Positions 1 to 8,405 of a stretch of DNA of 32,750 nucleotides are shown piece by piece. Made by a program: the position numbers and the translations under genes. Under the pieces are notes generated by a model that saw nothing but the letters and a program-made list of their open reading frames with translations, was not told the origin of the DNA and made no database searches. How positions within the stretch are numbered: the first letter of the stretch is position 1; the number at the start of each line of letters is the position of its first letter. This DNA comes from Bradyrhizobium semiaridum (GTDB lineage: Bacteria > Pseudomonadota > Alphaproteobacteria > Rhizobiales > Xanthobacteraceae), in assembly GCF_020329505.1 (NCBI RefSeq), contig NZ_JAGKJJ010000042.1, positions 1 through 32,750 on the forward strand, given 5' to 3'.

Positions 1-1434
1 GGCGCCATCGGTGCCGTCATGGCTGACGACCTCGACGAGCTGCAGCCGCGACACCGGGTTGAAGAAGTGCAGGCCGAGCAGCCGCTCCGGCCTCGCCAGC
101 GTGGTGCGCAGATCCTGCAATGGAATGCTCGACGTGTTGGTCGCGAGGATGGCGCCCGGCTTCATCCTGGGCTCAAGCCCCGCATAGACCTTCTGTTTCA
201 GCTCGAGCTTCTCCGGCACCGCCTCGATGATCAGGTCCGCATTGCGGACGCCCTCACCGTCCATATCCGGCACCAGCCGGTCGAGCGCATCGCGCTGGTC
301 GATCTTCCTGCGCATGATCTTGCCGAACAACTCGGAGGCGCGTTTCATCGCGCTCGCGATCGGCTCGGCCTTCATGTCGGCCAGCGTGACGCGCATGTCC
401 TGATGGGCGCACCAGGCGGCGATGTCGCCGCCCATCGCGCCGGCGCCGATGACGTGGACGTGCTGCACCTTGTTGCCGGAACCTGCGACCTTCTTCATCT
501 GCTCGCGCAGGAAGAAGACGCGGATCAGATTCTGCGCGGTCGGCGTCACCATCAGGTTGGAGAACGAGGCCTTCTCCGCGCTCAGCATCGCCGCGCGGTC
601 GCCGGCATGCTTTTCCCAGAGATCGATCAGCGCATAGGGCGCGGGATAATGCACGCGCGGCGCCGCCTTCTCGGCCTCGCGGCGCATGCGGGAGGCGAGG
701 AAACCCCTGGCGGCGCCGAGATTGAGCAGCTTGTTGAACGCGCCGGGCTTGGCGCGCTTGAGCCGGCCGAACACCGCGTCCTTCACCGCGTTGCGGACAT
801 GGCGCTCCTGGGTCACGGCATCGACGAGGCCGAGCGACTTGGCGCGGCGCGCGTCGATGGTCTTGCCGGTCAGCATCAACGTCATCGCCTGCAGCGGGTT
901 GATCAGCTCGGTGAAGCGCACGGTGCCGCCGAGGCCGGGATGCAGGCCGAGCATCACCTCGGGGAAGCCGAACCTCGCGTCGTCGATCGCGATCCGCATC
1001 TGGCAGGCCAATGCGACCTCGAGGCCGCCGCCGAGGCAAAAGCCGTGGATCACGGCGACCGACGGGATACGCAACGCCTCCAGCCGGTCGATCACCGCAT
1101 GGGCGCGGCCGATCTCGATCTCGACCGCGCGCGGGTCGCTGGCACCGCGGAATTCGCTGACATCGGCGCCGGCGATGAAGCCGCTCTTCTTCGCCGAGCG
1201 CACCACGAGGCCGGCCGGCCGCTGGCTTTCCAGCGCGGTGACGATTGCGTCCAGCTCTTCGAGCAAATCGGCGGACAGCGTATTGGCCCTGGCCCCGGCG
1301 CGATCGAACAGCAGCCAGGCGATGCCGTCCTCGTCGCGGGTCAGCTTGAAATTCTTGTACGGGCTCTCGGCAGCAGGCGTCGGCCCGAGTTCGAGCACGC
1401 GGTCGGCGAGAAGGTCCATGATCCGTGAAGCCAT
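1..1434 (-). CDS. fadJ: Fused enoyl-CoA hydratase / 3-hydroxyacyl-CoA dehydrogenase, C-terminus beyond window
   Basis: This is the multifunctional beta-oxidation subunit that hydrates trans-2-enoyl-CoA and oxidises L-3-hydroxyacyl-CoA with NAD. About 478 codons are present; the 3' end lies before base 1. The N-terminal crotonase domain shows the oxyanion-hole segments GADISEF (residues 87-93) and HGFCLGGGLE. The two catalytic glutamates are at about residues 137 and 157, spaced as in E. coli FadB E119/E139. The NAD-binding fold begins with VIGAGAMGG at about residues 327-334, and an HFFNP motif typical of the dehydrogenase lies near the truncated end. The start at 1434 is an ATG two bases after the thiolase stop, so translation is probably coupled. 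It is the third gene of a fadE-thiolase-fadJ operon. Whether it is FadB-like or FadJ-like cannot be settled from the visible part; pairing with a FadI-length thiolase favours FadJ. Confidence 0.93.
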   Translation of the reverse strand, partial: MASRIMDLLADRVLELGPTPAAESPYKNFKLTRDEDGIAWLLFDRAGARANTLSADLLEELDAIVTALESQRPAGLVVRSAKKSGFIAGADVSEFRGASDPRAVEIEIGRAHAVIDRLEALRIPSVAVIHGFCLGGGLEVALACQMRIAIDDARFGFPEVMLGLHPGLGGTVRFTELINPLQAMTLMLTGKTIDARRAKSLGLVDAVTQERHVRNAVKDAVFGRLKRAKPGAFNKLLNLGAARGFLASRMRREAEKAAPRVHYPAPYALIDLWEKHAGDRAAMLSAEKASFSNLMVTPTAQNLIRVFFLREQMKKVAGSGNKVQHVHVIGAGAMGGDIAAWCAHQDMRVTLADMKAEPIASAMKRASELFGKIMRRKIDQRDALDRLVPDMDGEGVRNADLIIEAVPEKLELKQKVYAGLEPRMKPGAILATNTSSIPLQDLRTTLARPERLLGLHFFNPVSRLQLVEVVSHDGTDGA

Positions 1435-1436
1435 GA

Positions 1437-2720
1437 TCACACCGTCTCTATCAACATCGCGCCGCCCTGCCCGCCACCGATACATTCGGTGGCGACGCCG
1501 CGCCTGGTGCCAAGCCGTTTCATCGCATTGACGAGGTGCAGCACGATGCGGTTGCCGCTGGTGCCGACGGGATGGCCGAGGCTGATCGCGCCGCCGTCGA
1601 CATTGAGTTTGGCCCGGTCGATCTCGCCGGCGGCGCCATCAAGGCCCAGAATCTCGCGGCAGAATTTCTCGTCCTTCCAGGCCGCGAGGCAGCCCAGCAC
1701 CTGCGTGGCGAAGGCTTCGTTCAGCTCCCAGGTCTCGACGTCCTGCAAGGTCAGCCCGTTGCGCTTCAGCAACGCGCTCGCCGACAGCACCGGGCCGAGG
1801 CCCATGATCGAGGGATCGAGCGCCGACCATTGGCTGTCGAGAATGACGGCCTTCGGCGTCAGCCCGTATTTTGCCACCGCGGTCTCGGACGCCAGGATCA
1901 CCCAGGACGCGCCGTCGGTGATCTGCGAGGAATTGCCCGCCGTAACCTGACCCCACGGGCGCTCGAACACCGGGCGCAACTTTGCGAGCGTCTCCGGCGT
2001 CGAGTCCGGGCGGACGCCGTCGTCATGGTCGTAGAACTTGCCGTCGCGGGAGAACGCGGTCTCGACCTCGCCCTTGAGAAAACCCTGCTTCTGCGCGTTG
2101 GCGAGCCGCTGATGGCTCTCGGCGGCATAGGCGTCGGACTGTGCGCGGGTGACGCCGAAGAGATGGCCGACCTTCTCGGCGGTCTGGCCCATATTGAGCT
2201 CGGTGATGGGGTCGGTCAGCCCGCGCTCCAGCCCGATGATCGGCTTGAAGTAGCTCGGCTTCACCTTCAGCGCCGCGGCGATCTTGGCGCCGATGCCCTT
2301 CGCACCGGCGAAGCCGGCAAACCAGCGCACGCCGGAATTGGGCCAGACCAGCGGCGCGTGGCTCAGCGCCTCGGCACCGCCGGCGAGGATCAGGTCGGAG
2401 GTGCCCTCGCGGATATAGTGGTAGGCGGTGTCGATCGACTGCATGCCGGAGCCGCAATTGATCTGTACCGTGAAGGCGACCATCTGCTCGCCCATGCCGA
2501 GCCGCAGCGCCGCGACACGCGCCGGGTTCATCTCGTCGGCGATCACGTTGACGCAGCCGAGGATCACCTGGTCGAAGGCGGTGGGCGCGAACGGCTGGCG
2601 CGCCAGCAGCGGCCGGCCGCATTGCACGGCGAGATCGACCGGCGTGAACGGGCCGGGACCGGAGCGCGCCTTCAGGAACGGCGTCCGGCTGCCGTCGACG
2701 ATAAAGACTGGTCGCGCCAT
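1437..2720 (-). CDS. fadI: Acetyl-CoA C-acyltransferase (thiolase)
   Basis: This thiolase of 427 residues cleaves 3-ketoacyl-CoA with CoA at the end of each beta-oxidation round. The nucleophilic cysteine is in INCGSGMQ (C89). The catalytic histidine is in the GHPVGTSG motif (H383), and the second catalytic cysteine is in the C-terminal ECIGGGQGGAM (C413). The length is close to the approximately 430-residue FadI-type thiolases. The ATG at 2718-2720 shares its A with the TGA stop of the upstream acyl-CoA dehydrogenase (TGATG), a coupling arrangement, and the stop lies two bases before the downstream hydratase/dehydrogenase. The three genes therefore form one transcription unit covering dehydrogenation, hydration, oxidation and thiolysis. 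Substrate chain length is not readable from sequence. Confidence 0.95.
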   Translation of the reverse strand: MARPVFIVDGSRTPFLKARSGPGPFTPVDLAVQCGRPLLARQPFAPTAFDQVILGCVNVIADEMNPARVAALRLGMGEQMVAFTVQINCGSGMQSIDTAYHYIREGTSDLILAGGAEALSHAPLVWPNSGVRWFAGFAGAKGIGAKIAAALKVKPSYFKPIIGLERGLTDPITELNMGQTAEKVGHLFGVTRAQSDAYAAESHQRLANAQKQGFLKGEVETAFSRDGKFYDHDDGVRPDSTPETLAKLRPVFERPWGQVTAGNSSQITDGASWVILASETAVAKYGLTPKAVILDSQWSALDPSIMGLGPVLSASALLKRNGLTLQDVETWELNEAFATQVLGCLAAWKDEKFCREILGLDGAAGEIDRAKLNVDGGAISLGHPVGTSGNRIVLHLVNAMKRLGTRRGVATECIGGGQGGAMLIETV

Positions 2721-4987
2721 CAGCTCGCCGCCCTCTGCTCACCAAGCTCCTGGAAGAACTGATGCACGTCGGCGGATTTCCTGTAAATCGGGGACAGCGC
2801 CTCGGGCGCAAAATCATCGACCTCGATGACTCTTGTGACAGCTTCGTGAGCGGCCGCAAGCTTGGCGCCGTCGCTCTCGGTGATGACGCCCTTCTTGACC
2901 GCCTCCTTCCAGTCATGCATGCGGGCCGCGCGCATTTGCTTGGCCGCATCCTCGGCCTCATGCACGAGGCGGAAGGCTTTTTCGAGCCGCGCGATGCCGC
3001 CGTCATCCTCGACAAAGGCGAGATCGGGCGTCAGGCGCTCGCGCGCCGCCGACGCCGACAGCACGAGCTGCGCGCATTGATGCACGACGCGATCCGACGG
3101 CCCGGTCACGCGCGCGCCAAAGGGCTGGATCAGGAATTTCAGGATCGCTGCGACGAAGCGGTTCGGCAGATTGGCGAAGATCTCCGCAAAGCGGTTCTCG
3201 ATGGTCTTGAAGCCCGACGCCATGCACCATTCGAGCGCGGGAAGGTCCTCCTTCTGCCGCCCCTCGTCCTGCCAGCGCTTGAGCGCCGCGGAGAGCAGAT
3301 ACAGCTCCGAGAGGATGTCGCCGAAGCGGGCGGAGAGCATCTCCTTGCGCTTCAGCGCGCCGCCGAGCGTCAGCAGCGCCATGTCAGCGCAGAGCGCGAA
3401 CGCCGACGAATAACGCGAGAGCTGCCGATAATATTCCGTCGCCTCGCCCACGTCCGGCGCCGGCGCGAACAGCCCAAAGCTCCAGCTGCGGCCCCAGGCG
3501 CGGAACATGGTGGCAAAGCTGTGGCCGACATGCTTCCAGAACGCGGTATCGAAGGCGGCCAGTCCCTTCTCACGGTCGGTCTCGCCGAGCGCATTCATCT
3601 CCTGCAGCAGATACGGATGCGCACGGATCGCGCCCTGTCCAAACACGATCAGATTGCGGGTCAGGATGTTGGCGCCCTCGACCGTGATGCCGACCGGCAC
3701 CGAGCGGTAGAGTCCGCCGAGATAATTCTGCGGCCCGTCGATCACGGCCTTGCCGCCATGGATGTCCATGGCGTCATCGATCACGATCCGCATCCGCTCG
3801 GTGGCATGCAGCTTCATGATGCCGGAGATGACGGCGGGATGATGCCCCTCGTTCAGCGCGGCGCAGGTCAGCCGCCGCGCAGCGTCGAGCAGATAGGCGG
3901 TGCCGGCGATCCGCGCCAGCGGCTCCTCGATGCCTTCGAATCTGGAAATCGAGATGCCGAACTGCTCGCGGATGCGGGCATAGGCGCCGGTGGTGCGCGC
4001 GGCATAGGCGGCGCCTGCCGCCGACAGCGACGGCAGCGAGATGCCGCGGCCGGCGGCGAGCGCGGTCATCAGCATCTTCCAGCCCTGGCCGAGCCGCTGC
4101 CGGCCGCCGATGATGTAGTCGAGCGGGATGAAGACGTCCTTGCCCCAGTTCGGGCCGTTCTGGAACACCTGCATCGCCGGCAGATGGCGGTGGCCGATCG
4201 AGACGCCCGGCAGATGGGTCGGGATCAGCGCAACGGTGATGCCGAGCTCTTCCTCGCTGCCGACCAGATGATCGGGATCATAGGCCTTGAAGGCAAGCCC
4301 GAGCAGCGTCGCGACGGGACCGAGCGTGATGTAGCGCTTGTGCCAGTTCAGCCTCAGTCCGATGACGTCGCGGCCCTCGAAAGTGCCTTTGCAGATGATG
4401 CCGGTGTCGACCATCGAGGCGGCGTCTGAGCCAGCCTCCGGGCTGGTCAGGCCGAAGCAGGGAATGTCGCGGCCGTCGGCGAGCCGCGGCAGCCATCTGT
4501 CCTGCTGCTCCCTGGTGCCGAAGCGCATCAGCAGTTCGCCAGGCCCCAGCGAGTTCGGCACCATCACGGTGACGGCCGCGGTCAGCGAGCGCGAGGAGAT
4601 TTTCCGCACCACTTCGGAATGCGCATAGGGCGAGAAGCCGAGGCCGCCGAACTCCTTCGGGATGATCATGCCGAAGAATTTGTTGCGCTTCACAAAATCC
4701 CAGACCTCGGGCGGCAGGTCGCGCCATTCCCAGTTGATCTTCCACTCGTCCAGCATCTTGCAGAGCTCGTCGACCGGGCCGTGCAGGAAGGCGTGCTCCT
4801 CGTCGGTCAGCTTGGCCGGCGGGTAGGCCAGAAACTTCGACCAGTCCGGATTGCCGGTGAACAGGTCGGCGTCCCACCAGACGTCGCCCGCCTCCAGCGC
4901 TTCGCGCTCGGTATCCGACATCGTCGGCAGCACGCCACGCGCCCAGGAGAAGATCGGCTTTGTGATGCGGTCGCGGCGGAAGCTCAT
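2720..4987 (-). CDS. fadE: Acyl-CoA dehydrogenase, long FadE-type
   Basis: This FAD enzyme catalyses the first, 2,3-dehydrogenation step of beta-oxidation. The 755-residue product is in the range of FadE-type dehydrogenases (about 750-815 aa, with an extra C-terminal domain) and much longer than the roughly 380-residue short forms. It contains the flavin/substrate segment GLTSPEAGSDAA (about residues 179-190), KRYITLGPVA, and the C-terminal-half block IHGGKAVIDGPQNYLGG followed by a VEGANILTR segment. I chose the ATG at 4987 because GAGGA lies six bases upstream. An in-frame GTG at 5095 would add 36 residues that do not look like FadE and has no ribosome site; an ATG at 4999 is also possible but lacks a good site. 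It heads the beta-oxidation operon, and its stop overlaps the thiolase start by one base. Confidence 0.93.
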   Translation of the reverse strand: MSFRRDRITKPIFSWARGVLPTMSDTEREALEAGDVWWDADLFTGNPDWSKFLAYPPAKLTDEEHAFLHGPVDELCKMLDEWKINWEWRDLPPEVWDFVKRNKFFGMIIPKEFGGLGFSPYAHSEVVRKISSRSLTAAVTVMVPNSLGPGELLMRFGTREQQDRWLPRLADGRDIPCFGLTSPEAGSDAASMVDTGIICKGTFEGRDVIGLRLNWHKRYITLGPVATLLGLAFKAYDPDHLVGSEEELGITVALIPTHLPGVSIGHRHLPAMQVFQNGPNWGKDVFIPLDYIIGGRQRLGQGWKMLMTALAAGRGISLPSLSAAGAAYAARTTGAYARIREQFGISISRFEGIEEPLARIAGTAYLLDAARRLTCAALNEGHHPAVISGIMKLHATERMRIVIDDAMDIHGGKAVIDGPQNYLGGLYRSVPVGITVEGANILTRNLIVFGQGAIRAHPYLLQEMNALGETDREKGLAAFDTAFWKHVGHSFATMFRAWGRSWSFGLFAPAPDVGEATEYYRQLSRYSSAFALCADMALLTLGGALKRKEMLSARFGDILSELYLLSAALKRWQDEGRQKEDLPALEWCMASGFKTIENRFAEIFANLPNRFVAAILKFLIQPFGARVTGPSDRVVHQCAQLVLSASAARERLTPDLAFVEDDGGIARLEKAFRLVHEAEDAAKQMRAARMHDWKEAVKKGVITESDGAKLAAAHEAVTRVIEVDDFAPEALSPIYRKSADVHQFFQELGEQRAAS

Positions 4988-5042
4988 GGTTGTCCTCATG
5001 GATCGACGGCGCGGATGGGATGATCGTATCGGAAAGTGCCGG

Positions 5043-5052
5043 TCACCGGTGA
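5043..5052. promoter_or_regulatory. Perfect 10-bp palindrome upstream of fadE
   Basis: TCACCGGTGA is a perfect palindrome 56 bases upstream of the fadE start, between the candidate EcfG-type promoter and the gene. Repressors of fatty-acid genes bind short dyads in such positions, but I recognise no specific family here. A short GC-rich palindrome can also occur by chance. Confidence 0.2.
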
Positions 5053-5105
5053 ACACTTCACCTTGCAAATAAAGCGAAATTGACGCGGCCAACACGCCGT
5101 TTGTT

Positions 5106-5130
5106 AACGGCGCGCCGCACGTTCAGTTCC
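5106..5130 (-). promoter_or_regulatory. EcfG-type (general stress sigma) promoter motif upstream of fadE
   Basis: On the minus strand GGAAC is followed by 16 bases and CGTT, an exact match to the GGAAC-N16/17-CGTT consensus for alphaproteobacterial EcfG sigma factors. A start site would fall near 5098, giving a leader of roughly 110 bases to the fadE ATG at 4987. That leader is long, so this assignment is weaker than for the other two matches in the window (23421-23446 and 32001-32026). It sits in the 366-base intergenic stretch 4988-5353, which otherwise holds a palindrome at 5043-5052 and a long inverted repeat at 5199-5310. Confidence 0.4.
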
Positions 5131-5198
5131 GAAAGCCAAGCTGCGACAATGAGGTAGCCGGGCGGGACAAGCCAACGTCGGGCAACGCATTCGGCGCA

Positions 5199-5310
5199 CC
5201 TCTCCCGCTTGCGGGGGAGGTCGGCGCGTAGCGCCGGGTGGGGGCTCTGTCCACGATGTGACTCGTGGAGAGAGCCCCCACCCCGGCCCTCCCCCGCAAG
5301 CAGGAGAGGG
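5199..5310. repeat. Nested palindromic intergenic repeat, family A, copy 1
   Basis: The outer arms CCTCTCCCGCTTGCGGGGGA and their near-complement at about 5288-5310 enclose a second, almost perfect stem of about 21 bp. The inner stem begins GGGTGGGGGCTCT, ends AGAGCCCCCACCC, and has one mismatch. A related element is at 6828-6959. It lies just 3' of the SMP-30 gene (minus), so besides being a dispersed element it may end that gene's transcript, although no T-run follows. Confidence 0.8.
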
Positions 5311-5353
5311 AGCAGAGCTTGCCGCGCGGCTACAGCTCCGTTCGATCTGAGCT

Positions 5354-6583
5354 TCAGCCCGGCCCCGCGCCCTGCGTGGCCGTGTACACCGCATAGAGCG
5401 ACTGGCTTGCGGCCATGAACAGGCGGTTGCGCTTGGGGCCGCCGAAGGTGATGTTGCCGCAGACCTCCGGCAGGCGAATGCGGCCGAGCAGCTTGCCGTC
5501 CGGCGACCACACCGTCACGCCGCTGTAACCGACCGCGCGGCCGGCATTGCTCGAGCACCAGACATTGCCGTTGACGTCGCAGCGCACGCCGTCGGGTCCG
5601 CACTTCACGCCGTCTATGGTGAAATCACTGAAACGCTTGCCGTTCGAGAGCTTGTTGTCGCTGCCGACATCGAACACGAACATGTCGCCCTTGCCGCCGG
5701 GGCCGGTGTCGCCCGGTCCCTTGCCGGTGGAGGCGATGTAGAGCTTCTTGTAATCCGGCGAGAAGCAGAGGCCGTTCGGATCCGGCACCTGGTCCTCGGT
5801 GACCACGAGATCGATGCGGCCGGAGGGATCGATGCGGTAGCAATTGGTCGGCAGTTCGCGCTTGCCCGGCACGAAGCCGGCCGGCTGGCCGATCCGCGGA
5901 TTGAGCTTGCCGGCGGCATTGCTCGGCCCGCCCGCGACGTCGGGCTCGCCCTCATAGAGCTGGCCGCCATAGGGCGGATCGGTGAACCAGTAGCTGCCGT
6001 CGGGATGGGCTGCGATGTCGTTCGGCGAATTCAGCTTCTTGCCGTCGTAGGAATCGGCGAGCACGGTCGCGGTGCCGTCATGCTCGTAGCGCACCACGCG
6101 TCGGGTGAGGTGCTCGCAGGACAGCTGGCGGCCCTGGAAGTCGAACGAGTTGCCGTTCGAATAGTTCGACGGCGTGCGGAACACGCTGACATGGCCGTCA
6201 TCCTCCGACCAGCGCATCTGCCGGTTGTTCGGAATGTCGCTCCACAGCAGGTAGCGGCCTTGCGAGCTCCAGGCCGGGCCCTCGGCCCACAGCAACCCCG
6301 TATAGAGGCGCTTGATCGAGGTGTTCGGCTGGGCGAGATCGTTGAAGGCCGGATCGACCGCGATGATATCAGGATCCCAGAAATAAGTGGTCGGCGCGCC
6401 GCGCGGGCTGAAGTCGCGCGGTGGTGTGGTGATGGTGGTCGGCGGCCCGACCGGGCTAAGCGCATTCTGGGCCAGCGCGCTGCCGATGCCGGTTGCCGTG
6501 GCGGCCGCCCCCACCGCTAACCCCTGGACAAGCGTTCGACGTGAAACCGCGGCCGTTGAATCGCGCCGCTCCTGACGTGTCAT
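5354..6583 (-). CDS. SMP-30/gluconolactonase/LRE family protein, Tat-exported
   Basis: This 409-residue protein is predicted to be a six-bladed beta-propeller hydrolase or lactonase of the SMP-30 family acting in the periplasm. A twin-arginine signal is visible: SRRTLVQG at residues 14-21, then a hydrophobic Ala/Gly stretch and an ALAQN cleavage region near residue 38. Family metal and active-site positions appear present: a Glu in WAEGPAW (E101), Asn in LNSPNDIA (N188), Asn in DPNGLCFSPD (N270) and Asp in KCGPDGVRCD (D331). These fit the Glu/Asn/Asp calcium or zinc site of SMP-30 and gluconolactonases. The ATG at 6583 is preceded by GGGAGG. It stands alone between repeats on both sides. The true substrate (sugar lactone or other ester) is unknown. 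Confidence 0.85.
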   Translation of the reverse strand: MTRQERRDSTAAVSRRTLVQGLAVGAAATATGIGSALAQNALSPVGPPTTITTPPRDFSPRGAPTTYFWDPDIIAVDPAFNDLAQPNTSIKRLYTGLLWAEGPAWSSQGRYLLWSDIPNNRQMRWSEDDGHVSVFRTPSNYSNGNSFDFQGRQLSCEHLTRRVVRYEHDGTATVLADSYDGKKLNSPNDIAAHPDGSYWFTDPPYGGQLYEGEPDVAGGPSNAAGKLNPRIGQPAGFVPGKRELPTNCYRIDPSGRIDLVVTEDQVPDPNGLCFSPDYKKLYIASTGKGPGDTGPGGKGDMFVFDVGSDNKLSNGKRFSDFTIDGVKCGPDGVRCDVNGNVWCSSNAGRAVGYSGVTVWSPDGKLLGRIRLPEVCGNITFGGPKRNRLFMAASQSLYAVYTATQGAGPG

Positions 6584-6713
6584 CGCATCCTCCCACTGTG
6601 TTCACCGGCCGTTGATCCGGCCTGGCGGGCGGAAGGTTAGACCGCTCGCGGCAAGGTTGCGAGTGACGGTTTGATGGCGAAGCGTGCCGGCCGGCTATGC
6701 TGCAGTGGCAGCC

Positions 6714-6807
6714 CCGTCATTGCCGGGAGCGAAGCGGACGAAGCAATCCATCGATCGCTACGTGCGGACGGATGGATTGGATTGCTTCGCTTCGCTCGCA
6801 ATGACGG
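6714..6807. repeat. Palindromic intergenic repeat, family B, copy 1
   Basis: The ends are CCGTCATTGC at 6714 and GCAATGACGG ending at 6807, with internal inverted GAAGCAATCCAT / ATGGATTG-type arms. The same end sequence and GAAGCAATCCA core recur at 11581-11666. The 393-base gap 6584-6976 contains this repeat and family A copy 2 and no gene that I can support. Confidence 0.8.
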
Positions 6808-6827
6808 CTTGAAAGCGGAGTGCTTCA

Positions 6828-6959
6828 CCTCTCCCCGCCTGCGGGGAGAGGTCGGATTGCGAAGCAATCCGGGTGAGGGGGTACAGGTTTCGCTACGCGC
6901 ACGACTCGCGGAGGCGGCCCCTCACCCCGCCCTCTCCCCGCAAGAGCGGGGCGAGGGAG
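6828..6959. repeat. Nested palindromic intergenic repeat, family A, copy 2
   Basis: CCTCTCCCCGCCTGCGGGGA at the left and CCCTCTCCCCGCAAGAGCGG at the right form the outer inverted pair. Shorter inner dyads include ATTGCGAAGCAAT and matching GTGAGGGG/CCCCTCAC blocks. It matches the design of 5199-5310. It ends 17 bases before the stop of the flavin-reductase gene, so it lies 3' of that minus-strand gene. Confidence 0.75.
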
Positions 6960-6976
6960 ACGATAGAGCGGAGGCC

Positions 6977-7615
6977 TCAGTCCGGCCGGATCATCTCGAA
7001 CATGTTTTCCGGCTTGATCTCGAAATAGTCCCCTCTCCGGCCGGCGCGGACGATCGGGTGGGCGAGACCGGTCTGGTAGACGCCATCCTTGATGAAGGCC
7101 TTGTCGATATGGACGGCGACGACCTCGCCGAGCGTCAGCCAGGCCTCGGCCTTCCCGCCGTCGGCGCCCTGCAGCTGGATGATCTGGCTGACCTTGCATT
7201 CGAACGACACCGGGCTCTCGGCGACGCGAGGCACGTCGACCAGCTTGCCGGGTACCGCGGTGAGCCCCGCCAGCTTGAACTCATCGACATCGCGCGCGAC
7301 ATGGGCCGCGGTCGCGTTCATGTGCTTCGCCAAATCCATCGTCGCCAGATTCCAGACGAACTCGCCGGTCTCCTGGATGTTGGCGACGCTGTCCTTCCAG
7401 TTGGTCGAGGAGAAGCCGATGATCGGCGGCACATAGCAGAAGGCGTTGAAGAAGCTGTAGGGCGCGAGATTGACGTTGCCGTTGGGATCGCGCGAGGAAA
7501 TCCAGCCGATCGGGCGCGGCGCGATGATGGCGTTGAACGGGTCGTGCTTGAGGCCGTGGCCGTTCTTCGGCTCGTAGAAATGCAGATCCTTCGCGGTCAC
7601 GTCTTTCGCGGTCAC
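6977..7615 (-). CDS. Flavin reductase-like domain protein
   Basis: The 212-residue product belongs to the flavin reductase-like, FMN-binding split-barrel family (DIM6/NTAB type). The diagnostic segment IIAPRPIGWISS (about residues 30-41) is followed by NLAPYSFFNAFCYVPPIIGFSS, which forms the flavin-binding part of the barrel. Members reduce flavin for partner monooxygenases or act as flavoproteins of unknown role. I chose the GTG at 7615 because GAGGGGG lies just upstream. A second GTG at 7600 is possible because the N-terminus carries a tandem TAKDV/TAKDL pentamer. Upstream initiation is unlikely because the preceding codons fall in a palindromic repeat. No partner oxygenase is adjacent, so its role is open. 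Confidence 0.82.
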   Translation of the reverse strand: MTAKDVTAKDLHFYEPKNGHGLKHDPFNAIIAPRPIGWISSRDPNGNVNLAPYSFFNAFCYVPPIIGFSSTNWKDSVANIQETGEFVWNLATMDLAKHMNATAAHVARDVDEFKLAGLTAVPGKLVDVPRVAESPVSFECKVSQIIQLQGADGGKAEAWLTLGEVVAVHIDKAFIKDGVYQTGLAHPIVRAGRRGDYFEIKPENMFEMIRPD

Positions 7616-7630
7616 GGTGGGCCCCCTCAG

Positions 7631-7714
7631 TAGCCCGGATGGAGCGCAGCGCAATCCGGGAAGGTCTCGCAAGCGGATCAACACCCCGGATTACGCTGCG
7701 CTCCATCCGGGCTA
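7631..7714. repeat. Palindromic intergenic repeat, family C, full copy
   Basis: Two 30-base arms, 7631-7660 and 7685-7714, are inverted with one mismatch. Each arm begins or ends with TAGCCCGGATGGAGCGCAGC. A lone half-element of the same family is at 12933-12964. It sits between the tetR-like gene and the flavin-reductase gene, 16 bases before the latter's GTG. It could terminate read-through from the efflux operon. Confidence 0.85.
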
Positions 7715-7775
7715 CGGCGTCGTTTTGCCTGCAATGACGGCGGGGTCAACTGACGAAAGCGTCAGGGCTGGCAGC

Positions 7776-8384
7776 TCAATTCGCCCGGGTGCGCGGCGAC
7801 AGCCCGGCGATGACGAAATCGATCATCTCGTCGATGGTCGGGCCCGGCTTGGTGGCGCATTGGGCGATCATCTGCGGGTGGAAGAAGCGCATCATCGCGG
7901 TGCAGGCGCACAGCGAGGCGGTCTGGAGGTCTTTGACCTCGAACTCCCCCGAGGCCGCGCCTTGCGCGATCACCTCGCCGATGATGCGGGCAATCAGCTC
8001 CATATGGGCGACGCAGACGTCCCAGTCCTCCTGCATCGCGATCTCGACCATCTCGTGCAGCTTGGAATCGCCGACATAGCGCTCGGTGTTCATGCGATTG
8101 ATGGTCGTCATCATCTGACGCAACCGCGCCGCGGCCGGCCCTTCGGCTCGCGCGATGCGCTGCGCCTCGACCTCGACCTCGCCCATCAGCCGGCGCGCCA
8201 CGCCCTCGTGGATCGACTTCTTCGAATCGAAGAAGCGGTACACGTTGGCGGGGCTCATGCGCAGCTCTTTGGCGATGTCCGCCACCGTGGTCTTCAGGTA
8301 GCCGATCTGCCGGAACAAGCGCTCCGCCACCACGAGGATCCGTTCGCGGGTGTCGGTTTCGGTATGTTCCGAGATGAGCGTCAT
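7776..8384 (-). CDS. TetR family transcriptional regulator
   Basis: This 202-residue repressor-type regulator has an N-terminal TetR helix-turn-helix at about residues 15-58 (RERILVVAERLFRQIGY, then KTTVADIAKELRMSPANVYRFFDSK). Its C-terminal ligand-binding domain is mostly helical. It is the third gene of the efflux operon, 21 bases after the pump stop. I infer that it represses the operon by binding the 28-base palindrome at 12838-12865, which covers the operon's -35 box; this would make it autoregulated. The inducing ligand is unknown. The start is an ATG with only a modest upstream AGTAGG. Confidence 0.9.
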   Translation of the reverse strand: MTLISEHTETDTRERILVVAERLFRQIGYLKTTVADIAKELRMSPANVYRFFDSKKSIHEGVARRLMGEVEVEAQRIARAEGPAAARLRQMMTTINRMNTERYVGDSKLHEMVEIAMQEDWDVCVAHMELIARIIGEVIAQGAASGEFEVKDLQTASLCACTAMMRFFHPQMIAQCATKPGPTIDEMIDFVIAGLSPRTRAN

Positions 8385-8405
8385 GTTGGCCTACTCAATC
8401 TTGAA

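Noticed and set aside
19..1428. A 469-codon plus-strand open frame
   Set aside because: It is the antisense shadow of the hydratase/dehydrogenase gene, whose catalytic motifs are on the minus strand.
2762..4429. A 555-codon plus-strand open frame
   Set aside because: It is antisense to the FadE gene, has biased low-complexity composition and no family motifs.
4988..5095. N-terminal extension of FadE from a GTG at 5095
   Set aside because: There is no ribosome site and the added 36 residues do not resemble FadE; ATG 4987 has GAGGA at the right distance.
6611..6625. FixK/FNR box near TTGATCCGG upstream of the SMP-30 gene
   Set aside because: Only the TTGAT half-site is present; the ATCAA half is missing.
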